A stretch of DNA of 64,000 nt from positions 1 to 64,000 of the forward strand of contig UQXI01000003.1 in the NCBI GenBank assembly GCA_900544975.1. The letters are read 5' to 3'. Positions within the stretch are counted from its first letter, which is position 1. Every line of letters begins with the position of its first letter. The stretch is from an uncultured Eubacteriales bacterium. GTDB taxonomy: Bacteria; Bacillota; Clostridia; Oscillospirales; Oscillospiraceae. The notes under the pieces are model-generated. The model did no database searches, had not been told where the DNA came from, and saw only the letters and a program-made list of their open reading frames with translations. This document shows, in pieces, positions 8,545 to 16,948 of this stretch. Both the position numbers and the translations under genes were made by a program.

Positions 8545-8882
8545 GCACCCACCACCTTCACGTGCCGTAAAAATACGCCTTTGCAGTTGTCGGTCACTTT
8601 GGCCACCCGGAAATGCTGCAACCCTTGCAGATCTTTGCGGCTCGTGACCGCCTGGACGGCCCCCAGAGCCATGAAGTCCCCGGGGGCAGGCAGGATATCC
8701 GGCACGCGCTCCTCCGGGATATGGACCACGTAGCCGCTACCTGGGGCCTCCCCACTCGCTCCTAGGATGTCCCCGTCTGTGGCTTGCCAACTGCAGCCGT
8801 GGATTACGGTGCAGGGGTACGTGTCGCCAGCTGTCGTAGCCACGTGGCGGACCAGAGTCACAGTTTTGTTGCAATCTAGCAT
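8541..8882 (-). CDS. Head-tail stopper-like minor capsid protein (Minor_capsid_1 type)
   Basis: The 113-residue product lies third in the connector series and resembles the Minor_capsid_1 family in size and order (an N-terminal MLDCNKTVTLV strand and a YVVHIPEE stretch). Such proteins form the stopper ring that holds packaged DNA in the head. Start ATG is preceded by GGGGGGTG. Confidence 0.7.
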   Translation of the reverse strand: MLDCNKTVTLVRHVATTAGDTYPCTVIHGCSWQATDGDILGASGEAPGSGYVVHIPEERVPDILPAPGDFMALGAVQAVTSRKDLQGLQHFRVAKVTDNCKGVFLRHVKVVGA

Positions 8883-9229
8883 CCGTACACCCCCCGATAC
8901 AAAAGGCCCGTGTTGCCCAGATACAGGGCTGCAGCGTCATACAGCCGACGGCTATCAGATTTGTTGCCCCGGGAGATGGTGACGCTGTGGTCCCCGTTGG
9001 TCTCGGATGTGATTGCGCCTGCCTCGTTGCGCTGATAGGCCTCCGCTACGGCGCAGCAGGCGTCTGCGACTCTATCTTGCAAAGGGTCCCCCTCCGGCAA
9101 AGCGCCCACCCGGCCAAAGGTGATTTGGTCCAGGTAGGCGCTGGCGGAGCGGACGTGCCGGCGGAACTCGTCCCCGGTCATAGTGCCGCAGTAGATGGTT
9201 TGGTAGTAGTCGTAGGTGGCGTATAGCAT
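8876..9229 (-). CDS. Head-tail connector (adaptor) protein
   Basis: The small, mostly helical protein follows the capsid gene, where the gp6-like adaptor that binds the portal is normally encoded. ATG 9229 is preferred because AAGGTGG is well spaced; a GTG at 9238 in the same frame is possible. It overlaps the next gene by seven bases. Assignment is by position and fold type rather than by a clear motif. Confidence 0.65.
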   Translation of the reverse strand: MLYATYDYYQTIYCGTMTGDEFRRHVRSASAYLDQITFGRVGALPEGDPLQDRVADACCAVAEAYQRNEAGAITSETNGDHSVTISRGNKSDSRRLYDAAALYLGNTGLLYRGVYGC

Positions 9230-9239
9230 GATGGCCACC

Positions 9240-10427
9240 TTACGCCGGGATTAGGGTGACGGACTTGGCCACGGCGGCAGACGCTACGGTAACGCTCTCA
9301 GTTACTGCCTTGTAGCCGGGCTTTGTAATCTTGGCTGTGTAATCACCGGCCCGCAGATTAAACACCGCCTTACCGGTGGAGTCGGTCTTGATCCGTGCGC
9401 CGTCCACATCCACAATGGCGTCCGCCACAGCTACGGGAGTGCTGGCGTTGTCCTTTACGGTAAAGGTCACCGCCTGGGTGGTTGCGGCAGTGGCGGGCTC
9501 CAGGTAGGCGAAGGGGCAACTGGTGCGGTCACCATCCATGCGGGTTGCAGGATTGGGCAGTGCCCAGCCCATCCGGAAGACCACCCGCAGCGCAATCATG
9601 TCCTGCTGGGCCAGATTGTAGACGATGTCCTTGGTTTCGGGATTCTGGATGACGCCCTGGTCCAGGATCTTGACGGTGATGTCCTGGCGGATGGCATAGA
9701 CGGCTTGGGAGAAGTCGCCCACAATCAGCTGGGCAATGGATTGGTCAAAGCTCCCGTTCTGAGGGAAATACATGGGCGCACCATCCAAAGCATACTGGGT
9801 GGAGCCTTGCATATCGGATTTGAAAATGGGGTGACCGTCCGTTCCCTTCATGCCACGCAACTTGGCGCGCATGCCCATGGCGGACAGTGCACCGGTAACC
9901 ATACGGCCAGACTCCTCCACCTTGGCAATGACGCCGCTCTCTCCCATGATGAGATCATAATAATTGGGGGTAGAACCAGGTGCCACATTGTTGCCAGCCT
10001 GCCGGGCGGTGGTGATGATGTCGGCTCTCCAGCTAGCTGGACGGTTGACGCCGAAAATCACGGCGCTGTCCACCCGCTGGCCAATGGCCTCCATGATGCG
10101 GGGCTGGACCTCACCCAGGATATCAAAGCTGGAATCTGCCACCACTGCCTCAGGGATGGGCACAATGACGGCCAACTCCTCGGCGGTCAGGTAGATGTTG
10201 TCCCAGGCTTGCTGGCTGGCCTGCTTGAAGCCAGTGTCCCCGCTGACCCAGTAGGCCATAGGCAGCATATCCAGAACAGGAATCCGGGTCTGCCGGCTGG
10301 TCATGTTGGGCAGCTTTCGGGCCAACTGCATGAATACGGACTGCTTGGGCGCGTCCTGTTGGATGGTGTTGATGAGCTGCTCCTGAATGAGCGCTTCTGC
10401 ATTCTGGCGGGAAATCATGTTGGGCAT
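9240..10427 (-). CDS. HK97-fold major capsid protein with C-terminal Ig-like domain
   Basis: Residues about 1-310 match the phage major capsid family (segments such as TAEELAVIVPIPEAV and ADIITTARQ). Residues about 322-395 form an extra domain with the VDVDGARIKTDSTGKAVF and GDYTAKITKPGYK patterns of carboxypeptidase-regulatory-like or PEGA/Ig-like domains. Such domains decorate the outside of phage heads and can bind carbohydrates or mucus. The gene follows the scaffold gene with a good ribosome site, as in related phages. Confidence 0.92.
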   Translation of the reverse strand: MPNMISRQNAEALIQEQLINTIQQDAPKQSVFMQLARKLPNMTSRQTRIPVLDMLPMAYWVSGDTGFKQASQQAWDNIYLTAEELAVIVPIPEAVVADSSFDILGEVQPRIMEAIGQRVDSAVIFGVNRPASWRADIITTARQAGNNVAPGSTPNYYDLIMGESGVIAKVEESGRMVTGALSAMGMRAKLRGMKGTDGHPIFKSDMQGSTQYALDGAPMYFPQNGSFDQSIAQLIVGDFSQAVYAIRQDITVKILDQGVIQNPETKDIVYNLAQQDMIALRVVFRMGWALPNPATRMDGDRTSCPFAYLEPATAATTQAVTFTVKDNASTPVAVADAIVDVDGARIKTDSTGKAVFNLRAGDYTAKITKPGYKAVTESVTVASAAVAKSVTLIPA

Positions 10428-10442
10428 AATGTTTCTCCTTTC

Positions 10443-10991
10443 TTATTCGCCGTGGGCAAAAAATGCCCTCAGCGCTTGGTTGGCGGCGTCGTTAGAGCCG
10501 GATCCGCCAACGGGGTGGGCGTTCTGGTGGCTCAATCCAGTAGCTTTCTGGGGCGCGGGGGCTTCAAACAAAAAGGCCGTGTCCTCGCCTTTTTGCATGG
10601 CGTCCAGTTGTTTTTCCAGGCCGATCACCTCACCGCCAGCAAAGGACAGCTTATCCCGATCCAGCAGCGCCATAACGGCTCTGGCATTGCGGGGATGCGT
10701 AGCAGCAACTGCTTTTTCCAGGGCGAAGTCAAACTGCTGGGCTTCCAGCTGCTTCTGTGCTTGCGCGGCCTTATCCTTCCAGCTTGGGTCATAGCCTTCC
10801 AGCTTTTTGTTGGCGTCTGCCAACTGGCCGGTTAGAGTTGCTACCTGGCCCTGCAGATTGTCCGCATCTGCTTTTGGCACATAGGCGCCACCGGCGGCGT
10901 TGACCACCTGGTAGCCTCTCTCCCTCGCAGCGGCGGCCAGCTGATCATAGGTCATCGGGCCGCCGCCAAAGAGATCTCTCAAGAATTCCAT
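10443..10991 (-). CDS. Phage scaffolding protein (GP20-like)
   Basis: The 182-residue product begins MEFLRDLFGGGPMTYDQL and has a central coiled coil (LQGQVATLTGQLADANKKLEG) followed by a charged helical part, as in GP20-type scaffolds that guide capsid assembly and are then lost. ATG 10991 is chosen because of the perfect AGGAGG site and the family's normal start. It lies immediately before the capsid gene and just after an intra-operon terminator hairpin. Confidence 0.9.
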   Translation of the reverse strand: MEFLRDLFGGGPMTYDQLAAAARERGYQVVNAAGGAYVPKADADNLQGQVATLTGQLADANKKLEGYDPSWKDKAAQAQKQLEAQQFDFALEKAVAATHPRNARAVMALLDRDKLSFAGGEVIGLEKQLDAMQKGEDTAFLFEAPAPQKATGLSHQNAHPVGGSGSNDAANQALRAFFAHGE

Positions 10992-11024
10992 TATATTTTT
11001 ACCTCCTGTTTGCAAAATGGGTAT

Positions 11025-11058
11025 GAAAAAAGCACGGTGCGCAAGTCGCACTGTGCTT
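11025..11058 (-). terminator. Intrinsic terminator inside the late operon
   Basis: On the minus strand AAGCACAGTGCG and CGCACCGTGCTT pair, followed by a run of T (11025-11031). It stands between the small gene after the MuF-type gene and the scaffold gene, so late transcripts must read through it or restart. Confidence 0.75.
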
Positions 11059-11076
11059 GAATCATTGCTGGGATAT

Positions 11077-11376
11077 TTAAAATTGCTGGAAGCTGATGTT
11101 GACGCCGTTCGGGCTGCTGCGCCAAGTGGCAAAGGCGATAAATTCATTCCACACTTCCTGGACGTGGCCACCCAGGAATTCTTTTTCGAATTGGGCTACC
11201 TTGCCCTCCGGGATCAGCCAGCCCGACAGATCTTCTCCGGATAGATCTTCGGTTTCCAAGTCACGCCCCTCGCCGCAATCCAAGAAAAATACACAACCCT
11301 TCTTTTCTGCAGCAGCCTGGACAATCTCAAAAAACTTTTCAAATTTACTGTCCTCTCGCTTTCTTAACCCGCGCAT
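11077..11376 (-). CDS. Small protein of unknown function, candidate immunity protein
   Basis: The product is about 99 residues, acidic and rich in Phe and Trp, without membrane segments or known motifs. ATG 11376 is preferred (AAAGGTGG eight bases upstream); the gene begins within the last 32 bases of the MuF-type gene. That gene ends in a toxin-like nuclease domain, and small acidic proteins encoded directly behind such domains are often immunity proteins, so this role is proposed. The sequence does not prove it. Confidence 0.6.
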   Translation of the reverse strand: MRGLRKREDSKFEKFFEIVQAAAEKKGCVFFLDCGEGRDLETEDLSGEDLSGWLIPEGKVAQFEKEFLGGHVQEVWNEFIAFATWRSSPNGVNISFQQF

Positions 11377-12784
11377 TTTCAACACCACCTTTCAATACAG
11401 TGACAAATTCTCCATTTTCTCTCGTGACAACAACGTCCTGGCCCCTAATGTGGAATAAGACAGCCTCCTCCTGGCCGCGCCACTCCCCGCCAACCTTTTC
11501 ATCAGCGTGATCCACAATATCCAGGATCACCTGTTTCATTTTGGCCCTATCTTCCGGTGTTCCAGCTGACAAGCCGAAGTCCGCAGCGTGCTTTCCAACT
11601 TTCTTTCCAAACTGTTTGTCATCAAAGGTTACTGTCCGTATTTTATCCTGTTTCTTCGGATTTGTAAATGGTCCTCCAGAGATTTTTTCACGTTCATATT
11701 GCCGTTTTAGCCCGGTTTGTCGCAAAAAATCAGCCTGTGTATCCCGCCATTGGCGTAGTTTCCCGGTAGCTTCGGATGCATCCAATCCGGCGGCTTCCAA
11801 AGCGGTTCGCTCCCGTTGCCACCGGCGTATCTGCCTTTCATTGTATCGCTGGATCTGCGTTGCCTCATACTCCGTCAGCTGTTGCCCGTTATAGGCGTAA
11901 TCCTTGGCGTTGTATTGCTCCAACTGCTCCTTGCTGTAGGCTCTGGGGGTACCCTCAAAATAGGGATGGTAGCTATGGCGGCAATTCCAGCCGCCCAGTC
12001 CTGCTCCGGTGCCGTAGCCAGTTGCAGCCCGAAAATCCGGATACTTGGTGGATTTGCCGGAGCGGCTAAAGATTTGCCCCTGCCACTCTGCGTGTGATGG
12101 GCGGGCTCCGGCGTGGGCAGTAGTCTCCACCAGATCACAGCCCATTTCGTCCGCCAGGTCCCATTGCAGCTGCAAGGCGGTCTGGTTGGCCCCGGTCACC
12201 ACAGCCCTGCGGACGGCCACCTCCAAGCTATCAGTGTGGCCAGTAGGGTAGCGGATGGATTGCACGCCACTCTTGGATAGATCTTTGATGGCACTGCGGA
12301 TTGCTGTGTTGTAGTCGATTGCGCCGCTCCGAATGTCCACCCAAGCACGGTCCAGAGCTCGCTCGAACTGCTGTGAGGCGGTTTTTGCCGTGGTCTTGGC
12401 CAGGTTGCGCATGGTGCCTTGTGTGGCCTTATATCCGGCGTTGAGCGTGTCGCGCAGGCGCTTGCTATCCCGGATGCTAGGTGGTTCTAGGCCGGCGGAA
12501 ATGTACTCAGCCGCATCGCTTTCCAGCGCCTTGGTGCCGGCCTCCTGCATCATTTGGCGCAGCTCCTGGCTGGACTTGCCAGTAATCTTGGCCAGGGCAT
12601 CCACGATCTCCTCGTGGGTCCGCCCGGCCTCTTGCAAGGCCCTCTTTTGGTGCTCCGCTGCCGGGATCCAGTAATCATAGGCAGCCAAGCGCCTGACCAT
12701 ATCCGCCAGGATACGCAGCTCTGCCTCCTGATATAGCCGCAAAATAGCCTCTGGCAGATCTCGCAAATACTCCGGCGTCAGCAT
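11345..12784 (-). CDS. MuF-type minor capsid protein with C-terminal PBECR2-like nuclease domain
   Basis: The 479-residue protein contains a Phage_min_cap2/MuF core (about residues 20-300) with the conserved ETTAHAGARPSHAEWQG and GLGGWNCRHSYHPYF stretches. After a linker, residues about 390-479 (GKHAADFGLSAGTPEDR, GQEEAVLFHIRGQDVVV, GEFVTVLKGG) match the Barnase/EndoU/ColicinE5-D/RelE-like nuclease family seen at the end of many phage MuF proteins. The core is packaged with the portal; the tail could be injected or act on rivals. It follows the portal gene without a gap. Confidence 0.88.
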   Translation of the reverse strand: MLTPEYLRDLPEAILRLYQEAELRILADMVRRLAAYDYWIPAAEHQKRALQEAGRTHEEIVDALAKITGKSSQELRQMMQEAGTKALESDAAEYISAGLEPPSIRDSKRLRDTLNAGYKATQGTMRNLAKTTAKTASQQFERALDRAWVDIRSGAIDYNTAIRSAIKDLSKSGVQSIRYPTGHTDSLEVAVRRAVVTGANQTALQLQWDLADEMGCDLVETTAHAGARPSHAEWQGQIFSRSGKSTKYPDFRAATGYGTGAGLGGWNCRHSYHPYFEGTPRAYSKEQLEQYNAKDYAYNGQQLTEYEATQIQRYNERQIRRWQRERTALEAAGLDASEATGKLRQWRDTQADFLRQTGLKRQYEREKISGGPFTNPKKQDKIRTVTFDDKQFGKKVGKHAADFGLSAGTPEDRAKMKQVILDIVDHADEKVGGEWRGQEEAVLFHIRGQDVVVTRENGEFVTVLKGGVENARVKKARGQ

Positions 12785-14148
12785 CAGCCGTCACCGCCAA
12801 ATCCCAATTCCGGCCCCGCGTCCAGCTCCGCGGCCATGGCTCTTGCCGTCTTCTCGTCTTCACCGTACCAGCGTTTTCGATATTCCCACTTGGCCATTAG
12901 CCCATCCCGGACATCCTGCCTGTCTGTGGCGCGCTGGGCGTCGCTGTCCTCGATGATGCTATCATCAAAGTTTACTGTTACCTCTGATGCGTCAAGCCCT
13001 AGCAGGGTTGCAACAGCGGCGTATAGGCCGATCAAGGCATCTTGCAGCAAAAGCTCATGCTTCTTTAGGCTTTGGTATAAGTCGGATTTCTCACTAATTA
13101 CCTCCGTGGCCGTTTTGACCTGCCCGTCCTGGAAGTTATATCGGTCCTTACCCATGCCACACTTGAAAGACAGCAGGTTCAGGGCTGTTTGAATTCCGGC
13201 GTCGTGCGCCTGATACCGGATCTCCATGTTGTGCTCTTGAATCTTGTTATCCTGCCCTTCCGCTGCAGGCACGGCAAAAAATTCAGTATCGTTGTCGTCG
13301 AAGATGGGGGTAACCGTGCCGTCTTGCTCCATCTGGACTCTGGCCATGGACATCGGGACGGTAATGCGCTTCCGCCCAAGCTGGAACTCGTTGCAGTAGG
13401 AATCATATACCAGATCCAGGCCCTCCAGCTGTGGCAGGGCATTGGCGTAGACGGAGATACCCATGGGGCAATCCGGATCCAGATTGTTGGCGATGTTGGG
13501 GCGAATGATCTGGAATAACGGGATTTCAGATCCTGTGGAGATCTTCGCTTCCACCCCGGGAGGCAGATCAATTTCAGTCAGAGCTTCTCCGCTGCGGCGG
13601 AACATGTGATTCTCCACCACGTACTTACCGTTCTCCAGCAAGTGGAGGTTGAGGTACACATGCCTTTCCTTGCCGGACGCCACCTCGCTGGCAAAAGCGC
13701 ATTGTGTGATGGACAGGTTGTCCCAACTCAGCGGGTAGATCATGTCTGCCCGAATGTAATCAATTTTGACCGTCCCTCCGACGCCCTTATGCTCCACAAA
13801 GGCGCCAGTCCCCATAGCAAAAGCCATTTCCAGCAGCTGATTGCCCCGGACCCGAAACTTGTTGGAATTTAATACATCCCAGACGCGCCTGTCTGTGGAT
13901 TTCTTCCCGCACATGATCTCCACTTTTTCGTTCAGCGCCAGGTTCGCCCAGTCTTCCGCCACCGTTTTCGCCATGGCCAGAGACTTGCGAGATCGGCGGA
14001 GGTGAGCCTTGCCGTTGTATTGCCGGTAGTCATGGAATTCTGGCACCCGGCCCCGGTACCATTTTTTCCACAGGGTAACAGCACTGTAAAACTCATCCGG
14101 CACACAGTTATGACCCTTTGACTTCAAGTATTGCACAATTGCATTCAT
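12784..14148 (-). CDS. Phage portal protein
   Basis: The 454-residue product belongs to the SPP1-type portal family, with the typical N-terminal region (LKSKGHNCVPDEFY), the central clip and the TATEVISEKSDLYQSLKKHE stem helices. ATG 14148 is used since AGAGGTGATAGC precedes it and the alignment starts there. Twelve copies form the ring through which the terminase drives DNA. It starts four bases after the large terminase gene and its last base is shared with the MuF-type start. Confidence 0.93.
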   Translation of the reverse strand: MNAIVQYLKSKGHNCVPDEFYSAVTLWKKWYRGRVPEFHDYRQYNGKAHLRRSRKSLAMAKTVAEDWANLALNEKVEIMCGKKSTDRRVWDVLNSNKFRVRGNQLLEMAFAMGTGAFVEHKGVGGTVKIDYIRADMIYPLSWDNLSITQCAFASEVASGKERHVYLNLHLLENGKYVVENHMFRRSGEALTEIDLPPGVEAKISTGSEIPLFQIIRPNIANNLDPDCPMGISVYANALPQLEGLDLVYDSYCNEFQLGRKRITVPMSMARVQMEQDGTVTPIFDDNDTEFFAVPAAEGQDNKIQEHNMEIRYQAHDAGIQTALNLLSFKCGMGKDRYNFQDGQVKTATEVISEKSDLYQSLKKHELLLQDALIGLYAAVATLLGLDASEVTVNFDDSIIEDSDAQRATDRQDVRDGLMAKWEYRKRWYGEDEKTARAMAAELDAGPELGFGGDG

Positions 14149-14152
14149 GCTA

Positions 14153-15457
14153 TCACCTCTTTGTGCCCAGATACAGGATGTCGCTTTGGACTGCCTCTGT
14201 GGCGTACTCCATGCTGTCCAAGCTGTCAATGTTGGTACTGCCGTCATCCAAGCGTTTGTCTTTTGTGGGATCCTTGGAGTCGTACACAGCCTGACACATG
14301 GCCTGGATGGTAGCTTTGCACCGGGAGCAAACCAAAAATCGCCCTTGGGCAATTAGGCTGTTGTAAAACATAATCCGGTCGTTGATAGGCCCTTTGATGG
14401 CGTTGCGTATGTCAACGCCCAAGCCGGCCTGGATAGCAGCAATGCGTAGCCCTTGGATCAGCGTCTGCTCTGCGCTGTCGCAATAGGCCTCGTATACCCG
14501 GTATTTGCTCTTGGCACGCCGTACGAAGTCCACAAAGGCTTTTGCCAGTTCCTCTGGTGAAAGAATGCCGTCCCGCTTATTGCTGTGGTAGTACTCGTCC
14601 AGGACCACCACAGCCTGCATGCCAGGCGTAAAACCAATCAGCGTAAAAGCATGGGCAGAACCAGTGCCGCCAAAGTCGACGCCGATTACAGCGTACTGGA
14701 TGGCAGGTGGGCTATCCGCAGAGTACTTGCTGGGATCATCTGCAAATTGCGGGTACACCAGCCCATCTGTCAAGGCCCACTCACCCAGGATAAAGCGCCG
14801 GTAAAATACGCCAGTGAACATCCGCTCGTAAAACTCCCGCTTAGCCGGGGACAGCGTCAGGTTGTCCGTCATCCGGAAATGCAGGTGGTAGATATGCTTT
14901 TCGGCCGCTTTATCGATTAACTCGGTTTTGACGTAATGGGCTGGACTTTCAGGGTTGCAGTTGAGCCAGATTTTTGCACCCTCTACGCTGCACCGGCCAA
15001 GCATCTGCTCCACAAAGGAGCGCGGGAACAGGGCCACCTCGTCAGCCAAAGCGCCGGCGGCTGTCAAGCCCTGGAGGCGGTCCTGGCTCCGCTCGTTGTG
15101 GGCATCATACAGGTAGTAGGTGTTATCGCCGACCTCCAGCCTGGCCTCGTCTCCAGAACTGACGTAGGTATACGGCAACCCCCAGGCCCGTAGGATCTCC
15201 AGGGCCGGACCAATGACGTTACGTTTAAGGGCCCCTACGGTCTTCCCGGCCAGGATAAAAGTCTCTCCCCGAAATGATCCCAGGCTCCAGCGAAAGAAGC
15301 CGCAGATCATAGCCACAGTCTTGCCGGATCGGATCGCACCATCCGCAATGACCATATCGCAATCCCGATGTGGGCTGCCAGGCTCGTACCAGCACATCAA
15401 GCGGCGCTGCTTTGGGGAGAAGGGCTTGAAGTGAAATCCCTTAGTTTTCTTCGGCAT
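14153..15457 (-). CDS. terL: Terminase large subunit (PBSX type)
   Basis: The 434-residue protein carries the Walker A-like DGAIRSGKT at about residue 40, the Walker B-like GALADEVALF, and the RuvC-like nuclease acidic residues in VIGVDFGGTGSAHAF and the later AYCDSAEQ segment. It is the ATP-driven motor and headful or site-specific nuclease that packages phage DNA. ATG 15457 lies inside the end of the small subunit gene behind GGAGGC, so the two subunits are translationally coupled. Confidence 0.95.
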   Translation of the reverse strand: MPKKTKGFHFKPFSPKQRRLMCWYEPGSPHRDCDMVIADGAIRSGKTVAMICGFFRWSLGSFRGETFILAGKTVGALKRNVIGPALEILRAWGLPYTYVSSGDEARLEVGDNTYYLYDAHNERSQDRLQGLTAAGALADEVALFPRSFVEQMLGRCSVEGAKIWLNCNPESPAHYVKTELIDKAAEKHIYHLHFRMTDNLTLSPAKREFYERMFTGVFYRRFILGEWALTDGLVYPQFADDPSKYSADSPPAIQYAVIGVDFGGTGSAHAFTLIGFTPGMQAVVVLDEYYHSNKRDGILSPEELAKAFVDFVRRAKSKYRVYEAYCDSAEQTLIQGLRIAAIQAGLGVDIRNAIKGPINDRIMFYNSLIAQGRFLVCSRCKATIQAMCQAVYDSKDPTKDKRLDDGSTNIDSLDSMEYATEAVQSDILYLGTKR

Positions 15458-15899
15458 ATAAGGCCTCCACTTCCGCCTGGGTGGGCTTGGTTGCTTGGAC
15501 AAACTGCTCCAGCGCACTTTGCCCTGCAGCGGATTGCTCAGTCTTCGCACTGTAGCCGTGCTTGCTCATCCACAGAGGGGCCAATTGGGTAGGGATTTGA
15601 CCCGTTTCGAATTTCTCTCGTGCATCAACCTCGCACTCTTCCTTCATGCGCGTAACAATGTCAACGTATCTCTTATCTCCAGCATAATTTTTATAAAACG
15701 CCGCCCTAGAAAGCCCGGCGAACACGCAAAAGCCCTCGATGGTATAGGTGACACTCCGCCTCAGCTCTTTGCTTACGAACTCGCTATTTTTAGAGCTGAA
15801 ATCATGGGTCAGAATCATCCGATTATTGCATTGCGCCTTGAACGCTTCCCAAAGCTCTGCCATTTGCTTGGCGGATTTGATTTTACGGGGTCCGCCCAT
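15441..15899 (-). CDS. terS: Terminase small subunit
   Basis: The 152-residue product binds the packaging start site and hands it to the large subunit. It shows a helix-turn-helix-like segment (AFYKNYAGDKRYVDIVTR) and a C-terminal part like gp3-type DNA packaging proteins. ATG 15899 is chosen since GAGGTGG lies eight bases upstream; GTG 15920 would start inside the ribosome site. It is the first gene of the late operon, about 140 bases after the late promoter. Confidence 0.85.
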   Translation of the reverse strand: MGGPRKIKSAKQMAELWEAFKAQCNNRMILTHDFSSKNSEFVSKELRRSVTYTIEGFCVFAGLSRAAFYKNYAGDKRYVDIVTRMKEECEVDAREKFETGQIPTQLAPLWMSKHGYSAKTEQSAAGQSALEQFVQATKPTQAEVEALYAEEN

Positions 15900-15920
15900 C
15901 GCAGCCACCACCTCTCTCAC

Positions 15921-16046
15921 AAAATTTCAGCAGCAAAGAGGCCCGGGACTAACTCCCTGGCCTCTCCTTTTTTGCGCACAAAAGAAATACCCCACCGGCA
16001 GCCCGGCAGGGTTTGGAGCGGTGGCCACCGCCATTGCTCCGATGGT
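15921..16046 (-). other. Late leader with hairpins ahead of terS
   Basis: The transcript leader before terS holds a perfect palindrome GCGGTGGCCACCGC (16018-16031) and a longer imperfect stem GAGGCC/GGCCTC (about 15936-15968), which is followed by a T run on the plus strand. The packaging start site of the phage would be expected close to here. No function can be assigned with certainty. Confidence 0.5.
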
Positions 16047-16075
16047 CCTATAGTATCATACAAAGGTACTGTCAA
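16047..16075 (-). promoter_or_regulatory. Late promoter of the structural operon
   Basis: TTGACA (16070-16075) and TATAGG (16047-16052) are 17 bases apart and point at terS. The -10 box is weak in its last two bases, which fits a promoter that needs an activator. The phased repeats described separately lie directly upstream of and include the -35 box. Confidence 0.7.
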
Positions 16076-16119
16076 TCCATATCAAAGACTATCAAAAACT
16101 ATCAATTACTATCAAGTCT
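16070..16119 (-). repeat. Five 10-bp direct repeats of TTGA(T/C)A at the late promoter
   Basis: On the minus strand the units ACTTGATAGT, AATTGATAGT, TTTTGATAGT, CTTTGATATG and GATTGACAGT follow each other without gaps. The core TTGA(T/C)A recurs every 10 bases, so all copies face the same side of the helix, and the last copy is the -35 box. The array overlaps the stop codon of the RinA/ArpU-like regulator gene. Confidence 0.9.
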
Positions 16120-16570
16120 GAGGCGGATCCAGGCGACTTGCTATACTTTGCAGAGCTTTCCCGTGGATCCGGAAGATTGACAGGATGTATTTATCGTCAT
16201 CATCGCCGTAGATAGCCATAGCCACGTCCTTCCAGGGCATCATACGGCAGCTATCCCCGCTTATGTAGCGCAGCCGTAAGCATTCCCGTTCCAGCGGATC
16301 CTCCACATGGTCTATGGCGGCCTCAATGGCCGCCATTTCCCGTTTCGCTGCCTCAATTTGCGGCATTACTCGCTCCTCATATTCCATGCGCCGGAGGATT
16401 GCCCTTTCCATGCGGTCCCCGTTTCCACCGGTGGACTTTGCGCCGGAGCTCTCCCGCATCGCCGGTAGTTTCTCTTCGTTCCGGAGCCGGGCCAGCCTGT
16501 CCAGCTGATTATCCACCTCAAGGCGGAGGGCCCGGTAGGATACCAGGCGTTGTTTGGTGGTCTTGTCCAT
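16112..16570 (-). CDS. RinA/ArpU/DUF1492-like late transcription regulator
   Basis: The 152-residue protein has the family plan: an N-terminal and central coiled coil (MPQIEAAKREMAAIEAAIDHV) followed by a sigma-like helix-turn-helix (ECLRLRYISGDSC, WKDVAMAIYGDDDDKYILSIFRIHGKAL). Such proteins activate the packaging and structural genes late in infection. ATG 16570 follows GGAGG by six bases. The gene stands directly before the late promoter, whose repeats begin within its stop codon. Confidence 0.82.
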   Translation of the reverse strand: MDKTTKQRLVSYRALRLEVDNQLDRLARLRNEEKLPAMRESSGAKSTGGNGDRMERAILRRMEYEERVMPQIEAAKREMAAIEAAIDHVEDPLERECLRLRYISGDSCRMMPWKDVAMAIYGDDDDKYILSIFRIHGKALQSIASRLDPPQT

Positions 16571-16606
16571 TGTCATCCTCCTTTGCATGGTTTGGGGGAG
16601 GGGCTG

Positions 16607-16948
16607 CTACTGCAGCCCCAGGGATACTTTCAGGCATTGATCCAGTTGTCGGAGCTCCCAGCCGTTGAGTTTGTAAATCTTGTTGAGCAATCGGCTCTTA
16701 TCCACGGCCATAATTTGATCACACAGGACGCGAGAGCGGAGCCGATCCGGCAGATCCACGTCGAACTGCATGGGGTACCGGTAGCGGCTGACATTTGAGG
16801 TCAGCGGTGCCACGATCACTGTTGGGGAGCGGAGGTTGCCGATATTATTTTGCACGATGACAACTGGCCTCTCCTTCCGCTCCTCGCTGCCAATCGCACT
16901 AGGGGAGCCCCGGCAGAAATAGACATCGCCACGATTTATCTCCTTCAT
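16607..16948 (-). CDS. MazF/PemK-family mRNA interferase
   Basis: The 113-residue protein has the MazF fold signatures: RGDVYF start, the GSEERKERPVVIVQNN loop with the RNA-binding Arg, TVIVAPLTS with the catalytic-region Thr/Ser, and the DKSRLLNKIYKL C-terminal helix. Its ATG shares a base with the stop of the methyltransferase gene (TAATG), so translation is coupled. No MazE-type antitoxin gene is found on either side, which is unusual. Confidence 0.92.
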   Translation of the reverse strand: MKEINRGDVYFCRGSPSAIGSEERKERPVVIVQNNIGNLRSPTVIVAPLTSNVSRYRYPMQFDVDLPDRLRSRVLCDQIMAVDKSRLLNKIYKLNGWELRQLDQCLKVSLGLQ

